DNA of 64,000 bases from Methanococcoides sp. EBM-47 (GCA_001896725.1 MPPA01000010.1:372001-436000), one strand, 5' to 3'. Positions 30,559 to 40,717 are shown, counted from the first letter of the stretch. Notes: generated from the sequence alone by a model not told the origin. Program-made: numbers and translations.

Positions 30559-31965
30559 TCAACGGAAGCATTTTACACATAGAATAACAGTAGTTTCATC
30601 AGACCTCTTTATCCTCGCAAGCTTCATTGCACGCATTCTACCTGCAGCCGAGCTCTCAGCATAGTGTATATTCCCGATCGCCAGAGGCTTCATTCTCTCA
30701 CCTACCAGTATCAGTTCATCCATATCTACCAGCCTGCGGCCGATCAGATCAGCAACATCCTCCGGCGGAAGGCCTTCACATACTTGAGCAGCCTCTTCAC
30801 CAAGTACCATTATCACATTTCGCTTTCTTCTTAAACTCAGGTCCAGTGCTTTTTCCGCTGAGAAGATATCCATGCCGGAGTTGGAATTATCAAGGACATT
30901 TATTCCACCTTCCACCATCTCTTGCATCCTTCCCTGCAGGCCTCTGAACTGCTGAATGGTGTTATTTATATTTTTCAGTGGTATACCAATTTCAAGGGCT
31001 GTGGCACAGGCTGCAGCAAAAGCTGTAATGTATGACTTTGCATCATATCCATCCGCAAGACATAGTTTCACGCACCCTTTAACACTGGTAATAGAGAAAC
31101 CATCTCTATGCATACTCAGGAAATAATCAGCATCTGAGGATATATTTTCTTCATTATCCGCGGTACAGAAAGTAGTTATGTTTTCTGTTCCAAGGGTTAT
31201 ATCTAATTGTTCCACTGTTTTTCTGCAGCTCTCATTGAGTATAATATGTGCATTTGATGAGTAATTTAGCAGGGACCTTACCTTTGCCTCACTTGCCAGG
31301 GATGTTTTGCCCGCTATCATGTAATCCATGTCAAGGGTAGTGATGATACCAACATCTCCATATCCTGTAACTCCCAGTGATATCTCGAAAATATACACAC
31401 CTATATTCCTCCCTAGCGATACTGCAATATCCTTTGCATCTAAGATACTGCCCGGTGCAATACTAAGACCTTTATGGATCATCTCGCACACACCGTTTTC
31501 CCATAGCTCCAATCCTCTGGAAGTATGCAGGACAACAGGGCGCTCTCTTGAGATCATGTCAGCAAGCAGGGAAGCAGTACTGGTCTTTGCCTTGGTACCT
31601 GTGACCTCGATCGTGAACGGCTGGTCACCAGCATCTTTAATTGCCAGGATCTCTCCAACAGCTTTGTGGTGTGATATTACAGGAACATGTTTTTCTTTGG
31701 CATGCTGGAGCATAATATGATCAGAATAAAGATGAACAGGGCTGATCATAAGGTCCAGCTCCCCGATAGAGCAGTGGTTTTCTGACATCCATATACCATC
31801 CATTTCAAGAGCACTGCATTGTTCAGAAGAGAGGGTTCTATAAATGTCCACACCTGTCACATTAAATCCCTGCTCTTTAAGCTTACGGGCAATATGGATA
31901 CCACCATGTGTCATATCAAGAACAGCTATGTTCTTTATTTCCGGGTCCGTAAGGTAGTAGTACAT
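30559..31965 (-). CDS. cfbE: Coenzyme F430 synthetase (MurC-like ligase)
   Basis: 468 residues. Mur-ligase family: N-terminal Rossmann part with AVLDMTHGGIHIARKLKEQG near residues 15-34, ATP loop VTGTKAKTSTASLLADM near residue 118, and a C-terminal domain with NSGMDIFSAEKALDLSL. The tail has KRSDETTVILCVKCFR. Performs the last step, ATP-dependent cyclisation of the propionate to the carbocyclic ring of F430, the nickel cofactor of methyl-coenzyme M reductase. Placement upstream of cfbD on the same strand completes cfbE-cfbD-cfbC-cfbB. Confidence 0.92.
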   Translation of the reverse strand: MYYYLTDPEIKNIAVLDMTHGGIHIARKLKEQGFNVTGVDIYRTLSSEQCSALEMDGIWMSENHCSIGELDLMISPVHLYSDHIMLQHAKEKHVPVISHHKAVGEILAIKDAGDQPFTIEVTGTKAKTSTASLLADMISRERPVVLHTSRGLELWENGVCEMIHKGLSIAPGSILDAKDIAVSLGRNIGVYIFEISLGVTGYGDVGIITTLDMDYMIAGKTSLASEAKVRSLLNYSSNAHIILNESCRKTVEQLDITLGTENITTFCTADNEENISSDADYFLSMHRDGFSITSVKGCVKLCLADGYDAKSYITAFAAACATALEIGIPLKNINNTIQQFRGLQGRMQEMVEGGINVLDNSNSGMDIFSAEKALDLSLRRKRNVIMVLGEEAAQVCEGLPPEDVADLIGRRLVDMDELILVGERMKPLAIGNIHYAESSAAGRMRAMKLARIKRSDETTVILCVKCFR

Positions 31966-32071
31966 ATTCCGGAAAGCACTTTATTGATAGATAAGTGCAA
32001 CGATAGCTCATTAAACCATAAGAAAAAGATTTGCCGATCAAAATCGGTCTGATATCCGGAGAGGTGAAATA

Positions 32072-32698
32072 TCAGTTCTCTTCATCAGCCTCATCGTTCT
32101 TGTAGCTATCACTTCCCATCATAGCAGCAGCAATGGAATCGATCCCATCCATCCACTCAGCTACAAGCCCGTAAGGTATGTCTTCCATTACATCATCGGG
32201 CATCTTACGTCCGTTAATGACCAAGGCGCCGATCTGTGCTACCTTATCCAGCGAGATCTCTATATTGTCTGATGCCTCTGACTCCAGTGCCTGTTTCAGC
32301 AGGGTGGGTATTCTTGCCTTCTTGTTATAATCCTGTCCTATATAGCATTCAAAAGCAGCAAAGGTCCCTATGAGCGATGTCTGCATTGAAGCGATCATCA
32401 TATCTATGTCATCGGATATATGCTCGATCTCTGCAAGGGCAATATCCTTTATCTGAGAGATCAAGTGGAAGGCAGATTCTGTGGAGATGAGCTTCTTATC
32501 GAACTTAGCTATTACTTTCAGGCATGCAAGGATGATGTCATCTTCCATGTTGATGAAAACCGCACTGTCCTTATCTTGTGTTTCTTCAGGTTCCTTGAGC
32601 TCAAAACCACTCTCTTTCACCTGGTTTATCCAGTTGTTCCACCGTTCCTTGGTATAAAAATCATGGGAAAGGATCTCTGTTTCCGTATCAGACATCAA
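32072..32698 (-). CDS. DUF2150-like methanogen protein
   Basis: 208 residues, mostly helical and acidic, no signal peptide or membrane helix. N-terminal FYTKERWNNWINQVKESGFE and internal TSLIGTFAAFECYIGQDYNK resemble the archaeal DUF2150 family, known mainly from methanogens; recognition is by memory of the family pattern. The C-terminus ends in an acidic tail. It is its own unit between cfbE and the UPF0179 gene. No function can be assigned. Confidence 0.6.
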   Translation of the reverse strand: MMSDTETEILSHDFYTKERWNNWINQVKESGFELKEPEETQDKDSAVFINMEDDIILACLKVIAKFDKKLISTESAFHLISQIKDIALAEIEHISDDIDMMIASMQTSLIGTFAAFECYIGQDYNKKARIPTLLKQALESEASDNIEISLDKVAQIGALVINGRKMPDDVMEDIPYGLVAEWMDGIDSIAAAMMGSDSYKNDEADEEN

Positions 32699-32778
32699 AC
32701 ACCTCTTTTAGGTTATGCTATGTTCTTAGCATTCCGCTAGTAGTATAAAAGACATTCGCACTATTGTCATTTCAATTC

Positions 32779-33228
32779 TCATAACTGCAATTCCACCTTC
32801 TTCAGTGAAATGGCACATATGTCCTCATCTTCGATATTATCCAGAATATCAGTTACTGTGCATTTGTCTCCGGTGCGCATTCCTTCTGGGAAGAACAGAT
32901 CATACATATCATCAGGAACATTATTACATTTTGGAGGTTCATAGCTGATCTTAGCACCTCGGATGGCTTTCCTGGAATCAAGGATCGCCACTACCGGAGA
33001 TCTCACTACTTCTACTGCTATTACTCCACCGTCGTGAAGGAAGCATTCATGTATCGTAGGGGTCTTTATTCTGACCACTTTATACTTGCGTCCCTTCTCA
33101 AGGTTTAAACACGTGTTCTTGAGCTTACATTTATTGCACTCGTTAGACTCCCCTTCGAATATGAACTCCATACCTTCTTTAGCAAGCCTGGACCCAATGA
33201 GGGTTATTATAGTATCTGCCTCGACCAT
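32779..33228 (-). CDS. UPF0179 family protein, Cys-rich
   Basis: About 149 residues from ATG 33226-33228 (MVEADTIITLIG), preferred over the upstream GTG because AGGTG lies nine bases before this ATG. Family pattern: ITLIGSRLAKEGMEFIFEG, then cysteines in ECNKCKLKNTC near residues 30-40, suggesting a metal or Fe-S site, then KGRKYKVVRI. UPF0179 proteins are confined to archaea and have no known function. It starts downstream of egsA with a 22-base gap, so they may share a message. Confidence 0.82.
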   Translation of the reverse strand: MVEADTIITLIGSRLAKEGMEFIFEGESNECNKCKLKNTCLNLEKGRKYKVVRIKTPTIHECFLHDGGVIAVEVVRSPVVAILDSRKAIRGAKISYEPPKCNNVPDDMYDLFFPEGMRTGDKCTVTDILDNIEDEDICAISLKKVELQL

Positions 33229-33250
33229 ATCAACACACACCTGATCTGAA

Positions 33251-34318
33251 TCATTCTATTATTTTAGTAATTTTTGCCACTCTCTCGGCAGCTTCAGGGG
33301 TAAGGCCTGAACCGAGTATCGTATATCTTTCCGGACGAATTGTATGTGCTAGAAGCAGAGCCTCCAATATATATTTATCTTCAATGCCCAGCTCTGCAGC
33401 AGTAGTTGGAGCATGCAGTTTTTTCAGTCCGTTAGTGATACGTTCCCAATCCCCACCATGTAGGTACATCATCATGATAGTTCCCACACCGCACTGTTCT
33501 CCATGTAGTGCGGGTTTTGGGGCCACCATATCAAGAGCATGGCTGAACATGTGTTCAGACCCTGATGCAGGCCGTGAAGATCCTGCAATGCTCATGGCAA
33601 CTCCACTTGATACAAGTGCTTTTACCACTATCCGCACTGAACTCTCAAGCTTAGGTTTTATAGAATCTACAGAATCGAGCACAATTTTTGCTGTCATCCG
33701 GGAAAGGGCGGCAGCATATTCGCTAAATGGCTCATTCCTTAGTCTGTATGCCAGTTCCCAGTCGCTCACTGCAGTGTAATTTGAGATTATGTCCGCGCAA
33801 CCTGCCGCCAGAAGTCTGTATGGTGCATTTGCAATGATCTCTGTATCGGCAATGACCGCCATGGGAGCATTTACTTCCACAGAGGTGACCCTTTTCCCAT
33901 CATGTATGGAAGCTCTCGAAGAAACAATACCATCATGTGAAGCTGCTGTAGGGACACTGATGAATGGAAGGTCTAGTTCAGCAGCTGCCAGTTTAGCCAC
34001 ATCTATGGATTTACCACTTCCAACACCCAGCAGGTAATTGGAATTCTTATAAAGGGCAGCTTGCTTAACGCGCTCAACTTCCTCAGTTGTGGCTGATTTT
34101 ATCGTTATCACGCTTGGATCGGCACCCGCATCTGCAAGTATATCATGGACTACATCTCCAGCTATATTCCGCGTATGTTTTCCTGTTACTATCAGGGGAT
34201 CGTTGCCCAACTTAAGATCATCACAGACGCTTGTTACTTCTTTGATGACCCCGTGTCCTATTACTATATCTCTGGGCAATTGCATCCATTTGGAGTTTTC
34301 TTCTCTGGGTGGGATCAC
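33251..34318 (-). CDS. egsA: sn-glycerol-1-phosphate dehydrogenase
   Basis: 355 residues from a GTG start (34316-34318) with AGGT upstream. Reduces dihydroxyacetone phosphate to sn-glycerol-1-phosphate, which sets the archaeal lipid stereochemistry. NAD(P) loop [15 protein letters not shown] near residue 100; substrate and metal residues in [16 protein letters not shown] (Asp, near residue 130), [12 protein letters not shown] (His, near residue 230) and [13 protein letters not shown] (His, near residue 250). Zinc-dependent, cytoplasmic. Confidence 0.95.
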   Translation of the reverse strand: MIPPREENSKWMQLPRDIVIGHGVIKEVTSVCDDLKLGNDPLIVTGKHTRNIAGDVVHDILADAGADPSVITIKSATTEEVERVKQAALYKNSNYLLGVGSGKSIDVAKLAAAELDLPFISVPTAASHDGIVSSRASIHDGKRVTSVEVNAPMAVIADTEIIANAPYRLLAAGCADIISNYTAVSDWELAYRLRNEPFSEYAAALSRMTAKIVLDSVDSIKPKLESSVRIVVKALVSSGVAMSIAGSSRPASGSEHMFSHALDMVAPKPALHGEQCGVGTIMMMYLHGGDWERITNGLKKLHAPTTAAELGIEDKYILEALLLAHTIRPERYTILGSGLTPEAAERVAKITKIIE

Positions 34319-34446
34319 TTGAATACCTGCGATAGTTTTGTATGGTAGTTCTTTATTATACTAAATTTTAGATGAGATGTTTTTGATGACAGAAGTTATT
34401 AAACATTAGTTCTATTAGGATATTCCTAATAAGCAGTTGAGGTTCA

Positions 34447-35298
34447 ATGACTTCGTATATAGATAAGGTTTCAGGATTTATAAACACATATTATATAGAC
34501 CCTATCCTGCACGATGAGGGTTATAATATTGTCAACACCCTTACATGGGCTATCATACTTGGATTATGTATATTTGCAGTTGTCAAACTACTTAAAAAAC
34601 TGGACATACAGGCAGATAACAGGTTCATAGCCTCGATCGTGCCTTTTGTACTTGCTGGATCTTCCATGCGGGTTCTTGAAGATGCAGAGGTTATTCAACA
34701 GCCTTTTAGTTTGCTCCTGATAACCCCTATTATATACTTTGTTGTGTTCTTTATTACCCTGGGGTGCCTTATAGCAGCTAAAGAGCTCAGCAAAAAATGG
34801 GCCGGGGGTAACATGGAAACTATTTTTGCATCCATGGGCTTTGTCTGGTTCTTGCTGAACATATCTGTGTTATTTAGCACCCAAAAGGTAGTTCTTCCTA
34901 TGATACTGATCTATATCCTCAGCCTAGGGATATTCATCACCTTGTTTGTTTATTTCATTGCAAAGAAGATACATTTTGGAATACTTACGGACAGATTGAA
35001 CATATCCATACTTGGAGCCCACATGCTGGATGCTTCCTCCACGTTCATTGGAGTAGATATGTTGGGATATTATGAAAAGCACGTACTGCCCTCTTATCTC
35101 ATCGATCTTACAGGAACGGCTTTTGTGATGTACCCGTTGAAACTGGCCATATTTATTCCTGTGCTGTATATAATAGATAATAACTTCAATGAAGATGAAG
35201 AGTCCCGCAACCTGAAGACCTTTGTAAAAATGGTGATCCTTGTACTTGGTCTCTCTCCGGCATGCAGGAACACCATACGTATGTTTTTCGGGGTCTGA
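34447..35298 (+). CDS. DUF63 multi-pass membrane protein
   Basis: 283 residues with about seven or eight hydrophobic segments. Matches the archaeal DUF63 family: IIDPILHDEGYN-like region YYIDPILHDEGYNIVNTLTW near residue 15, then AGSSMRVLEDA near residue 70 and GAHMLDASSTFIGVD near residue 195, whose buried His/Asp could be functional. Unknown role, perhaps lipid-related. The stop overlaps the next gene in TGATG, so the two are translationally coupled. Confidence 0.85.
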   Translation: MTSYIDKVSGFINTYYIDPILHDEGYNIVNTLTWAIILGLCIFAVVKLLKKLDIQADNRFIASIVPFVLAGSSMRVLEDAEVIQQPFSLLLITPIIYFVVFFITLGCLIAAKELSKKWAGGNMETIFASMGFVWFLLNISVLFSTQKVVLPMILIYILSLGIFITLFVYFIAKKIHFGILTDRLNISILGAHMLDASSTFIGVDMLGYYEKHVLPSYLIDLTGTAFVMYPLKLAIFIPVLYIIDNNFNEDEESRNLKTFVKMVILVLGLSPACRNTIRMFFGV

Positions 35299-35903
35299 TG
35301 AAAATGCATTATATCAGCAATAAAAGGCAAGCACTGGAATACATAAGGGGCATCCGCAAAGAGATATTATGCATGTTCCTATTGTTTCTGATATCTATGG
35401 TCATAGGATATACGACTGCCACATTGTATCCAGACATGGTCATAAGGTCTTTGGAAGAACTTGAGGGACTTGTGGAACTATTGAAAAACCTATCCATGGT
35501 AGAGATAATGTTCATCATCTTCCTGAACAATGCTCTTAAAAGTTTGCTCATACTGGTACTTGGCATCGGATTTGGGATAGTTCCTTTACTTTTTATTGCG
35601 TACAATGGCTACTTTCTGGGTATTTTCAGTTATAAGATCATAATGGAGCAAGGTTTTTTTTATTTAGTGGCCGGTCTTCTACCTCACGGTATCATTGAGA
35701 TACCTATGGTCATACTGTCTGCAGCTATTGGTTTAAATCTTGGGCTCAAAGGAGCAGCTTTTCTTAAAGGAAGATCAGTGAGCTTAAAAAAAGAGATCAT
35801 AACAGGTGTCAAGTTCTTTTTCTACTGGATCATGCCATTGCTTTTTATAGCAGCTGCGGTGGAAACTTTTATAACTTCAGCTATAATCGGCCTGCTGAGC
35901 TAG
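35298..35903 (+). CDS. SpoIIM-like (stage II sporulation protein M) membrane protein
   Basis: About 201 residues from ATG 35298-35300 overlapping the DUF63 stop; an upstream in-frame ATG lies inside DUF63. Family signs: an early helix (ILCMFLLFLISMVIGYTTAT), the conserved FLNNALKSLLILVLGIGFGI block near residue 75, and the glycine/proline segment LLPHGIIEIPMVILSAAIG near residue 130. DUF63 and SpoIIM-like genes are commonly paired in archaea; the family is thought to act in membrane organisation. It ends in TAG, with a TGA one codon later. Confidence 0.85.
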   Translation: MKMHYISNKRQALEYIRGIRKEILCMFLLFLISMVIGYTTATLYPDMVIRSLEELEGLVELLKNLSMVEIMFIIFLNNALKSLLILVLGIGFGIVPLLFIAYNGYFLGIFSYKIIMEQGFFYLVAGLLPHGIIEIPMVILSAAIGLNLGLKGAAFLKGRSVSLKKEIITGVKFFFYWIMPLLFIAAAVETFITSAIIGLLS

Positions 35904-35982
35904 ATATGAGGAACGATTGAAAAGAAACTACATAAAGCCTATATAGTTCATTGATATGTGTGAAGACAAGAGAAGGTATAAG

Positions 35983-37140
35983 ATGATAGACAGAAAAGAG
36001 ATCATAGATATCGTTCTGGATTACGATCCCGGTAAGATCAAGGTCGGAGCAGTTGCTTCCCACTCAGCATTAGATGTATTTGACGGTGCTGTGGAAGAAG
36101 GTTTTCACACCTTTGCTATATGCCAGCAGGGAAGAGAGAATACATACTCTCATTATTTCAAGGCCCAGAGAGATGCATATGGAAAGGTAAAGCGTGGAGT
36201 TGTGGATGAGACTCTGACATTGGAGAAGTTCAATGAGGTGCTGCTTCCTCAAAATCAGCAAAAGATGCGTGAACAGAGCATCCTTTTCATTCCGAACAGG
36301 TCCTTTACTTCATATTGTGGGATAGATGAGATAGAGAATGATTTTTCTGTGCCTATAGTAGGCAGCAGGAATATGCTCAGAAGTGAGGAAAGGGGTATCG
36401 ATCGTGATTATTATTGGTTGCTGGAGAAAGCCGGTCTTCCTTTCCCTGAAAGGATCGATCATCCTCAGGATATAGAAGAACTATCTATAGTGAAGCTTCC
36501 CCATGCCATCAAGAAACTGGAAAGAGGCTTCTTCACAGCTGCAACCTATGAAGAATACCTGAAGAAATCAGAAGCATTGCTTAAGCAAGGCGTGATCACT
36601 CGGGAAGCTTTGGAAAATGCAAGGATCGAGAGATACATTATCGGCCCAGTGTTCAATTTCGATATGTTCTATTCTCCTATAGAGGAGGAGATGAGCAAAT
36701 TGGAGATACTTGGCATAGACTGGCGCTTTGAGACCAGCCTGGACGGTCATGTTCGTCTGCCTGCACCCCAGCAGATCACCCTGGCAGAACACCAATTGAC
36801 CCCAGAATATACTGTGTGCGGGCACAATTCTTCCACATTGCGCGAATCCCTGCTTGAGGATGTGTTCAAGCTTGCCGAGAAATATATCAAGGCTGCCAGT
36901 AAGCATTATGATCCTGGCATAATAGGGCCGTTCTGTTTGCAGACCTGTATAGATAAGGACCTTAATTTCTATATCTATGATGTTGCGCCCAGAGTTGGTG
37001 GCGGGACCAATGTGCACATGTCAGTAGGTCATCCATATGGTAACACTATCTGGAGAAATAATATGAGCACGGGGAGACGCATAGCTTTCGAGATAAGAAG
37101 AGCAATTGAAATGGGAGAGTTGGGTCGTATTGTGACCTAA
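35983..37140 (+). CDS. purP: 5-formaminoimidazole-4-carboxamide ribonucleotide synthetase
   Basis: 385 residues from ATG 35983, which has AGAAGGT upstream; an earlier ATG at 35956 lacks a site. ATP-grasp enzyme that formylates AICAR with free formate and ATP, the archaeal replacement for folate-dependent PurH transformylase. N-terminal block VASHSALDVFDGA, then GFHTFAICQQGRE; GSRNMLRSEE and substrate residues in IGPFCLQTC and YDVAPRVGGGTNVHM near the end, which are metal and phosphate ligands. It makes purines using formate rather than a pterin. Confidence 0.94.
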   Translation: MIDRKEIIDIVLDYDPGKIKVGAVASHSALDVFDGAVEEGFHTFAICQQGRENTYSHYFKAQRDAYGKVKRGVVDETLTLEKFNEVLLPQNQQKMREQSILFIPNRSFTSYCGIDEIENDFSVPIVGSRNMLRSEERGIDRDYYWLLEKAGLPFPERIDHPQDIEELSIVKLPHAIKKLERGFFTAATYEEYLKKSEALLKQGVITREALENARIERYIIGPVFNFDMFYSPIEEEMSKLEILGIDWRFETSLDGHVRLPAPQQITLAEHQLTPEYTVCGHNSSTLRESLLEDVFKLAEKYIKAASKHYDPGIIGPFCLQTCIDKDLNFYIYDVAPRVGGGTNVHMSVGHPYGNTIWRNNMSTGRRIAFEIRRAIEMGELGRIVT

Positions 37141-37388
37141 CCTCTTTTATTTCTGCTTAGTTCACAGAATATATTTACATGACCCTTTGTTATTTTTTAT
37201 GGACTTAACTGCTAAATGCATAGATAAGTAGATTAAATAAGTGAACATTAATAGAACGCTGAAATCATTTAAATATCAGTAACCAAATGATAACAACGGT
37301 CAGGAGCAGATATCATCCGGTCTTAAGACCTATTGCAAGCATTGCTACGTACTTTTATGTTATTTGCCCATCGGAGGGAAATCAGTAA

Positions 37389-38615
37389 TTGAGTCAACCT
37401 TGTGTTAATATTGGCATGGTAGGCCATGTCGATCATGGAAAAACCACTTTAGTGAGCGCATTATCCAGTGTGTGGACGGATTCGCACAGTGAAGAGATGA
37501 AGCGTGGAATATCTATCAGGTTAGGGTATGCAGATACTACTATCAGAAAATGTCCCAACTGCCCTGAGCCACAATGCTACACTGTGCATGAAACATGTTC
37601 AGGGTGTAGTGAGCCTTCAGAAGAAGTGCGTGCTATTTCTTTTGTAGATGCTCCCGGTCACGAAACCTTAATGGCCACAATGCTTTCAGGAGCAGCTATA
37701 ATGGATGGTGCCATTCTTGTGATTGCTGCTAATGAGGAATGTCCTCAGCCACAGACAAAAGAACATCTGATGGCTTTGAACATTATAGGTATCAAGAACC
37801 TGATCATTGTCCAGAACAAAATAGATCTGGTATCCAAAGAAGAGGTACTAGAGCACTACAAACAGATCAAGAGATTTGTGAAGGGAACCGTGGCAGAGGA
37901 CGCGCCGGTAATTCCTGTATCTGCTCAGCAGAACATAAATATCGATGTGCTGCTCCAGGCAATAGAAGAGCACATCCCAACTCCTGAATATAAGATAGAT
38001 AGACCAGCACAGATGCTTATTGCACGCTCTTTTGATATTAACAAACCGGGAACACCTATAGACAAGATCAAGGGTGGTGTGATCGGTGGAACCCTTACAG
38101 AAGGTGTTTTGGCCATTGGTGATGAACTTGAGATAAGGCCAGGCTATAAGCTGGAAAGTGAAGGAACTACCAGATGGATCCCTATAAACACCAAGATCAC
38201 AATGCTATTAGCAGGTAAGGACCCTGTGGACAAGGCCATTCCAGGCGGACTGCTTGCTGTAGGTACTACACTAGACCCTGCTATCACCAAGAGCGATTCC
38301 CTTGTGGGACAGGTAGCAGGAAAGCCTGGTACTTTACCGCCTACCCGTGATGTATTCACTCTTGAGCTAAACCTGCTTGAGCGGGTGGTAGGTGTGATCG
38401 ATGAAGCAGAGATAGGCTCCATCAGAACCAGCGAGCCACTTATGCTTAATGTGGGTACGGCCACTACAGTGGGTGTGGTCACCAGTGCAAGGAAGGACGT
38501 TGCTGAAGTGAAGCTCAAGAGACCGGTATGTGCCAGTGCCGGTTCAATGGTTGCTATCAGCAGAAGGATAGGATCAAGATGGCGCCTGATTGGCGTGGGA
38601 GTTATCAGGTCTTGA
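37389..38615 (+). CDS. eif2g: Translation initiation factor 2 subunit gamma
   Basis: 408 residues from a TTG start at 37389 with GGAGGG about nine bases upstream. GTPase of the ternary complex that brings initiator Met-tRNA to the small subunit. G1 GHVDHGKTT at residues 12-20, G3 DAPGHE, G4 QNKIDL; the knuckle has Cys at residues 55, 58, 63, 70 and 73, typical of archaeal/eukaryal eIF2 gamma. The end [14 protein letters not shown] is conserved. Heads a plus-strand information-processing operon. Confidence 0.96.
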   Translation: MSQPCVNIGMVGHVDHGKTTLVSALSSVWTDSHSEEMKRGISIRLGYADTTIRKCPNCPEPQCYTVHETCSGCSEPSEEVRAISFVDAPGHETLMATMLSGAAIMDGAILVIAANEECPQPQTKEHLMALNIIGIKNLIIVQNKIDLVSKEEVLEHYKQIKRFVKGTVAEDAPVIPVSAQQNINIDVLLQAIEEHIPTPEYKIDRPAQMLIARSFDINKPGTPIDKIKGGVIGGTLTEGVLAIGDELEIRPGYKLESEGTTRWIPINTKITMLLAGKDPVDKAIPGGLLAVGTTLDPAITKSDSLVGQVAGKPGTLPPTRDVFTLELNLLERVVGVIDEAEIGSIRTSEPLMLNVGTATTVGVVTSARKDVAEVKLKRPVCASAGSMVAISRRIGSRWRLIGVGVIRS

Positions 38616-38980
38616 AGGTTATAATCGACACGAATGCTCTGATGATACCTGTGCAATTCAATGTAGATATATTCAGTGAATTGCACAGGCTGGGTTTTGA
38701 TCATTTCATTGTTCCTCAGGCCGTGTTAAATGAGCTGGATAGGCTTGTTACAACAGCAAGGGGCCAGGACCTCATAGCTGCAAAGGTTGGCAGATCTCTG
38801 GCAAATAGATGCGAACTTGTTCCTATAGAAGGGCATGCTGATGATATCATCGTGTCCCTCGCAGATGATGCGGATGCTGCGGTTTTGACAAATGATATCC
38901 GACTTAAGAAGAGGTTACTGGAGATCGGCATCAGGGTAATATCCCTTAGACAAAGGACCCATCTGGAATTATTGTCATAA
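38612..38980 (+). CDS. PIN-domain nuclease (Fcf1/Utp24-like)
   Basis: 122 residues from TTG 38612-38614, which overlaps the eIF2 gamma stop in TTGA. Acidic metal residues of a PIN nuclease: Asp in VIIDTNALM (residue 5 region), Glu in LNELDRL, and two Asp in [19 protein letters not shown]. In archaea and eukaryotes this family includes Fcf1 (18S rRNA site A1 nuclease). Its constant place after eIF2 gamma suggests a role in rRNA maturation, which is inferred rather than shown. Confidence 0.85.
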   Translation: MKVIIDTNALMIPVQFNVDIFSELHRLGFDHFIVPQAVLNELDRLVTTARGQDLIAAKVGRSLANRCELVPIEGHADDIIVSLADDADAAVLTNDIRLKKRLLEIGIRVISLRQRTHLELLS

Positions 38981-39048
38981 GCAAGAGTAAAAATTATAAC
39001 ATATAAATAAGTTTATAGCAGAATAACTGGGCTTTTGGAGATAATCGC

Positions 39049-39621
39049 ATGTACAAGAAAATGAAACTTTCTGACACAATAAGGGTAGCTCCTGATCTTT
39101 TGGGGGGGGATGTTCAGGTCAATGTGAAGAACGCACTGAAAGAAAAGCTTGAAGGCAGACTTGATAAGCAGATCGGTGCTATAGTTGCGATCACCAATAT
39201 TGAAAGAGTTGGTGAAGGGCACATCCTTGTGGGCGATGGCGCAGTCTATTATGATGTGGATTTCGATGCTATCGTATTCTCACCCACGATACAGGAAGTG
39301 GTTGAAGGGGAAGTCGTTGAGACCGTTGACTTCGGAGCCTTTGTCAGCATAGGAGCTATGGATGGTCTTTTGCATGTAAGTCAGATCACAGATGACTTCA
39401 TGTCATATGATGGAAAGAATGGCCGTCTTGTGAGCAAAACAGGAACTCGTTCCCTTGGTGAGGGCGATAGGGTAAGAGCCAGGATAGTTGCGCTCAGCAT
39501 CAATGAGAGAGAACCAAGGGAAAGTAAGATCGGTCTTACGATGAGGCAGAATGCCTTGGGTAAGTTGGAGTGGCTCGAAGAGGAAAGGAAAGCCAAATCC
39601 AATGCTCAGGAAGAGGTTTGA
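39049..39621 (+). CDS. rpoE1: DNA-directed RNA polymerase subunit E' (Rpb7-like)
   Basis: 190 residues. N-terminal Rpb7 RNP-like domain (MYKKMKLSDTIRVAPDLLGG, FDAIVFSPTIQEVVEGEV) and an S1/OB domain from residue 80 (VDFGAFVSIGAMDGLLHVSQ). With subunit F it forms the stalk of the polymerase that binds exiting RNA. Next gene encodes E''/Spt4 two bases further on. Residues 1-5 contain a second ATG as a possible start. Confidence 0.95.
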   Translation: MYKKMKLSDTIRVAPDLLGGDVQVNVKNALKEKLEGRLDKQIGAIVAITNIERVGEGHILVGDGAVYYDVDFDAIVFSPTIQEVVEGEVVETVDFGAFVSIGAMDGLLHVSQITDDFMSYDGKNGRLVSKTGTRSLGEGDRVRARIVALSINEREPRESKIGLTMRQNALGKLEWLEEERKAKSNAQEEV

Positions 39622-39623
39622 AC

Positions 39624-39809
39624 ATGGCGGAGCAGGTTTGCAGAGAGTGTCACAGGATAGTCACAGGCCAGACATGTCTGATATGTAGTTCCAGTAATCT
39701 CAGTAGTGATTGGAGTGGCATGGTGATCATTGTGGACCCTGAGCTTTCTGAGATAGCCAAGAAAATGGAGATAACAGTAGCTGACCGGTATGCACTGAAG
39801 GTGCGGTAA
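39624..39809 (+). CDS. spt4: Transcription elongation factor Spt4 (RNA polymerase subunit E'')
   Basis: 61 residues. I start at ATG 39624 (MAEQVCRECHRIV); longer readings run into rpoE'. Four cysteines, C-x2-C (VCRECH) and C-x2-C (QTCLICSS), form the zinc site; the following SDWSGMVIIVDPELSEIAKK is conserved. Partners with Spt5 as a processivity factor for RNA polymerase. Confidence 0.93.
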   Translation: MAEQVCRECHRIVTGQTCLICSSSNLSSDWSGMVIIVDPELSEIAKKMEITVADRYALKVR

Positions 39810-40391
39810 TTGGTAGGTACGCTACATCTTCCTGCAGAACTACGCCCTTTGTTGAGAAAGAGCTTTGGTGTCCTTTACACGGGTACAGGTGATGACACAA
39901 TACAAAAGCTTTCCAAAGACCTAGAGAGTCCCATAAAACTTATATCGGTGGGTGATGTTACTACATTCCACTTGCTCAAGGCCAATATCATTCCGGACAT
40001 CCTTATAGTTGATGGCCGGACAAAACGCGGGCCAGCATCGGAACGCGTAGTAACGGGCACAAAGCATACAGGGTTCACTGAAATATTCGTGGATAATCCT
40101 CCCGGGGTCATAACCGCGGATCTTATAAATGTGGTACATGATGCGATAAGATCAAAGGACCATGTGCGAATATTCGTGCGCGGCGAAGAGGACCTTGCAG
40201 CATTGCCCGCAATACTGCTTGCACCTGAAGGTTCGGTTGTGCTTTATGGACAACCGGATGAAGGAGTGGTGCTTGTCAATATCACAAGATCCAAGAAGGA
40301 AGAGATCCTTGACCTGCTGGATAAGATCGTGTGTGGGCAGGAAGACAGGAACAACTTGATAGCTATTCGGAGGAAATTCAATGGATGTTAA
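39810..40391 (+). CDS. GTP-dependent dephospho-CoA kinase (DUF359)
   Basis: 193 residues from a TTG start touching the spt4 stop. Phosphorylates the 3'-hydroxyl of dephospho-CoA with GTP, the final archaeal coenzyme A step, as shown for the Thermococcus homologue of this family. Visible blocks: [20 protein letters not shown] near residue 47, VDGRTKRGP near residue 70, the [10 protein letters not shown] segment near residue 97, and [19 protein letters not shown] near residue 128. Embedded in a transcription/translation operon, as in many archaea, rather than with the other CoA genes at 21787-24792. Confidence 0.9.
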   Translation: MVGTLHLPAELRPLLRKSFGVLYTGTGDDTIQKLSKDLESPIKLISVGDVTTFHLLKANIIPDILIVDGRTKRGPASERVVTGTKHTGFTEIFVDNPPGVITADLINVVHDAIRSKDHVRIFVRGEEDLAALPAILLAPEGSVVLYGQPDEGVVLVNITRSKKEEILDLLDKIVCGQEDRNNLIAIRRKFNGC

Positions 40392-40704
40392 AATCATTGA
40401 GGATAAGAATAATGTACTTCTAAACAGGCGTGAGCTTAACTTCGAGGTAACTTTTGAAGGCTCCACTCCTGCAAGGATGGATGTAAAGAACAAGATGGCA
40501 GCATTACTGAACGTACCTTTGGAACTTGTAGTGGTCCAGAGGATGAACAATGAGTACGGAAGGCAGAAGCTGAGAGGCTATGCAAAGATCTACGAAGATA
40601 CTGCCCGTATGAAAAAAATAGAAGAAGATCACATTCTCGAAAGGAACAAGCTACCTGAGACGCCAGAGGAAAAGGCTGATGCGGCGGAAGTATCGGAAGA
40701 GTAA
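40381..40704 (+). CDS. rps24e: 30S ribosomal protein S24e
   Basis: 107 residues. Pattern of eS24: [20 protein letters not shown], the [19 protein letters not shown] block and [15 protein letters not shown]. The start overlaps the end of the dephospho-CoA kinase gene by 11 bases, showing coupled translation. The C-terminus is acidic. Confidence 0.95.
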   Translation: MDVKIIEDKNNVLLNRRELNFEVTFEGSTPARMDVKNKMAALLNVPLELVVVQRMNNEYGRQKLRGYAKIYEDTARMKKIEEDHILERNKLPETPEEKADAAEVSEE

Positions 40705-40717
40705 GTAGGTGCGGATA

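Noticed and set aside
35901-35909. Pyrrolysine readthrough at the SpoIIM-like gene TAG
   Set aside because: A TGA follows one codon later, so TAG acts as the stop or adds almost nothing.
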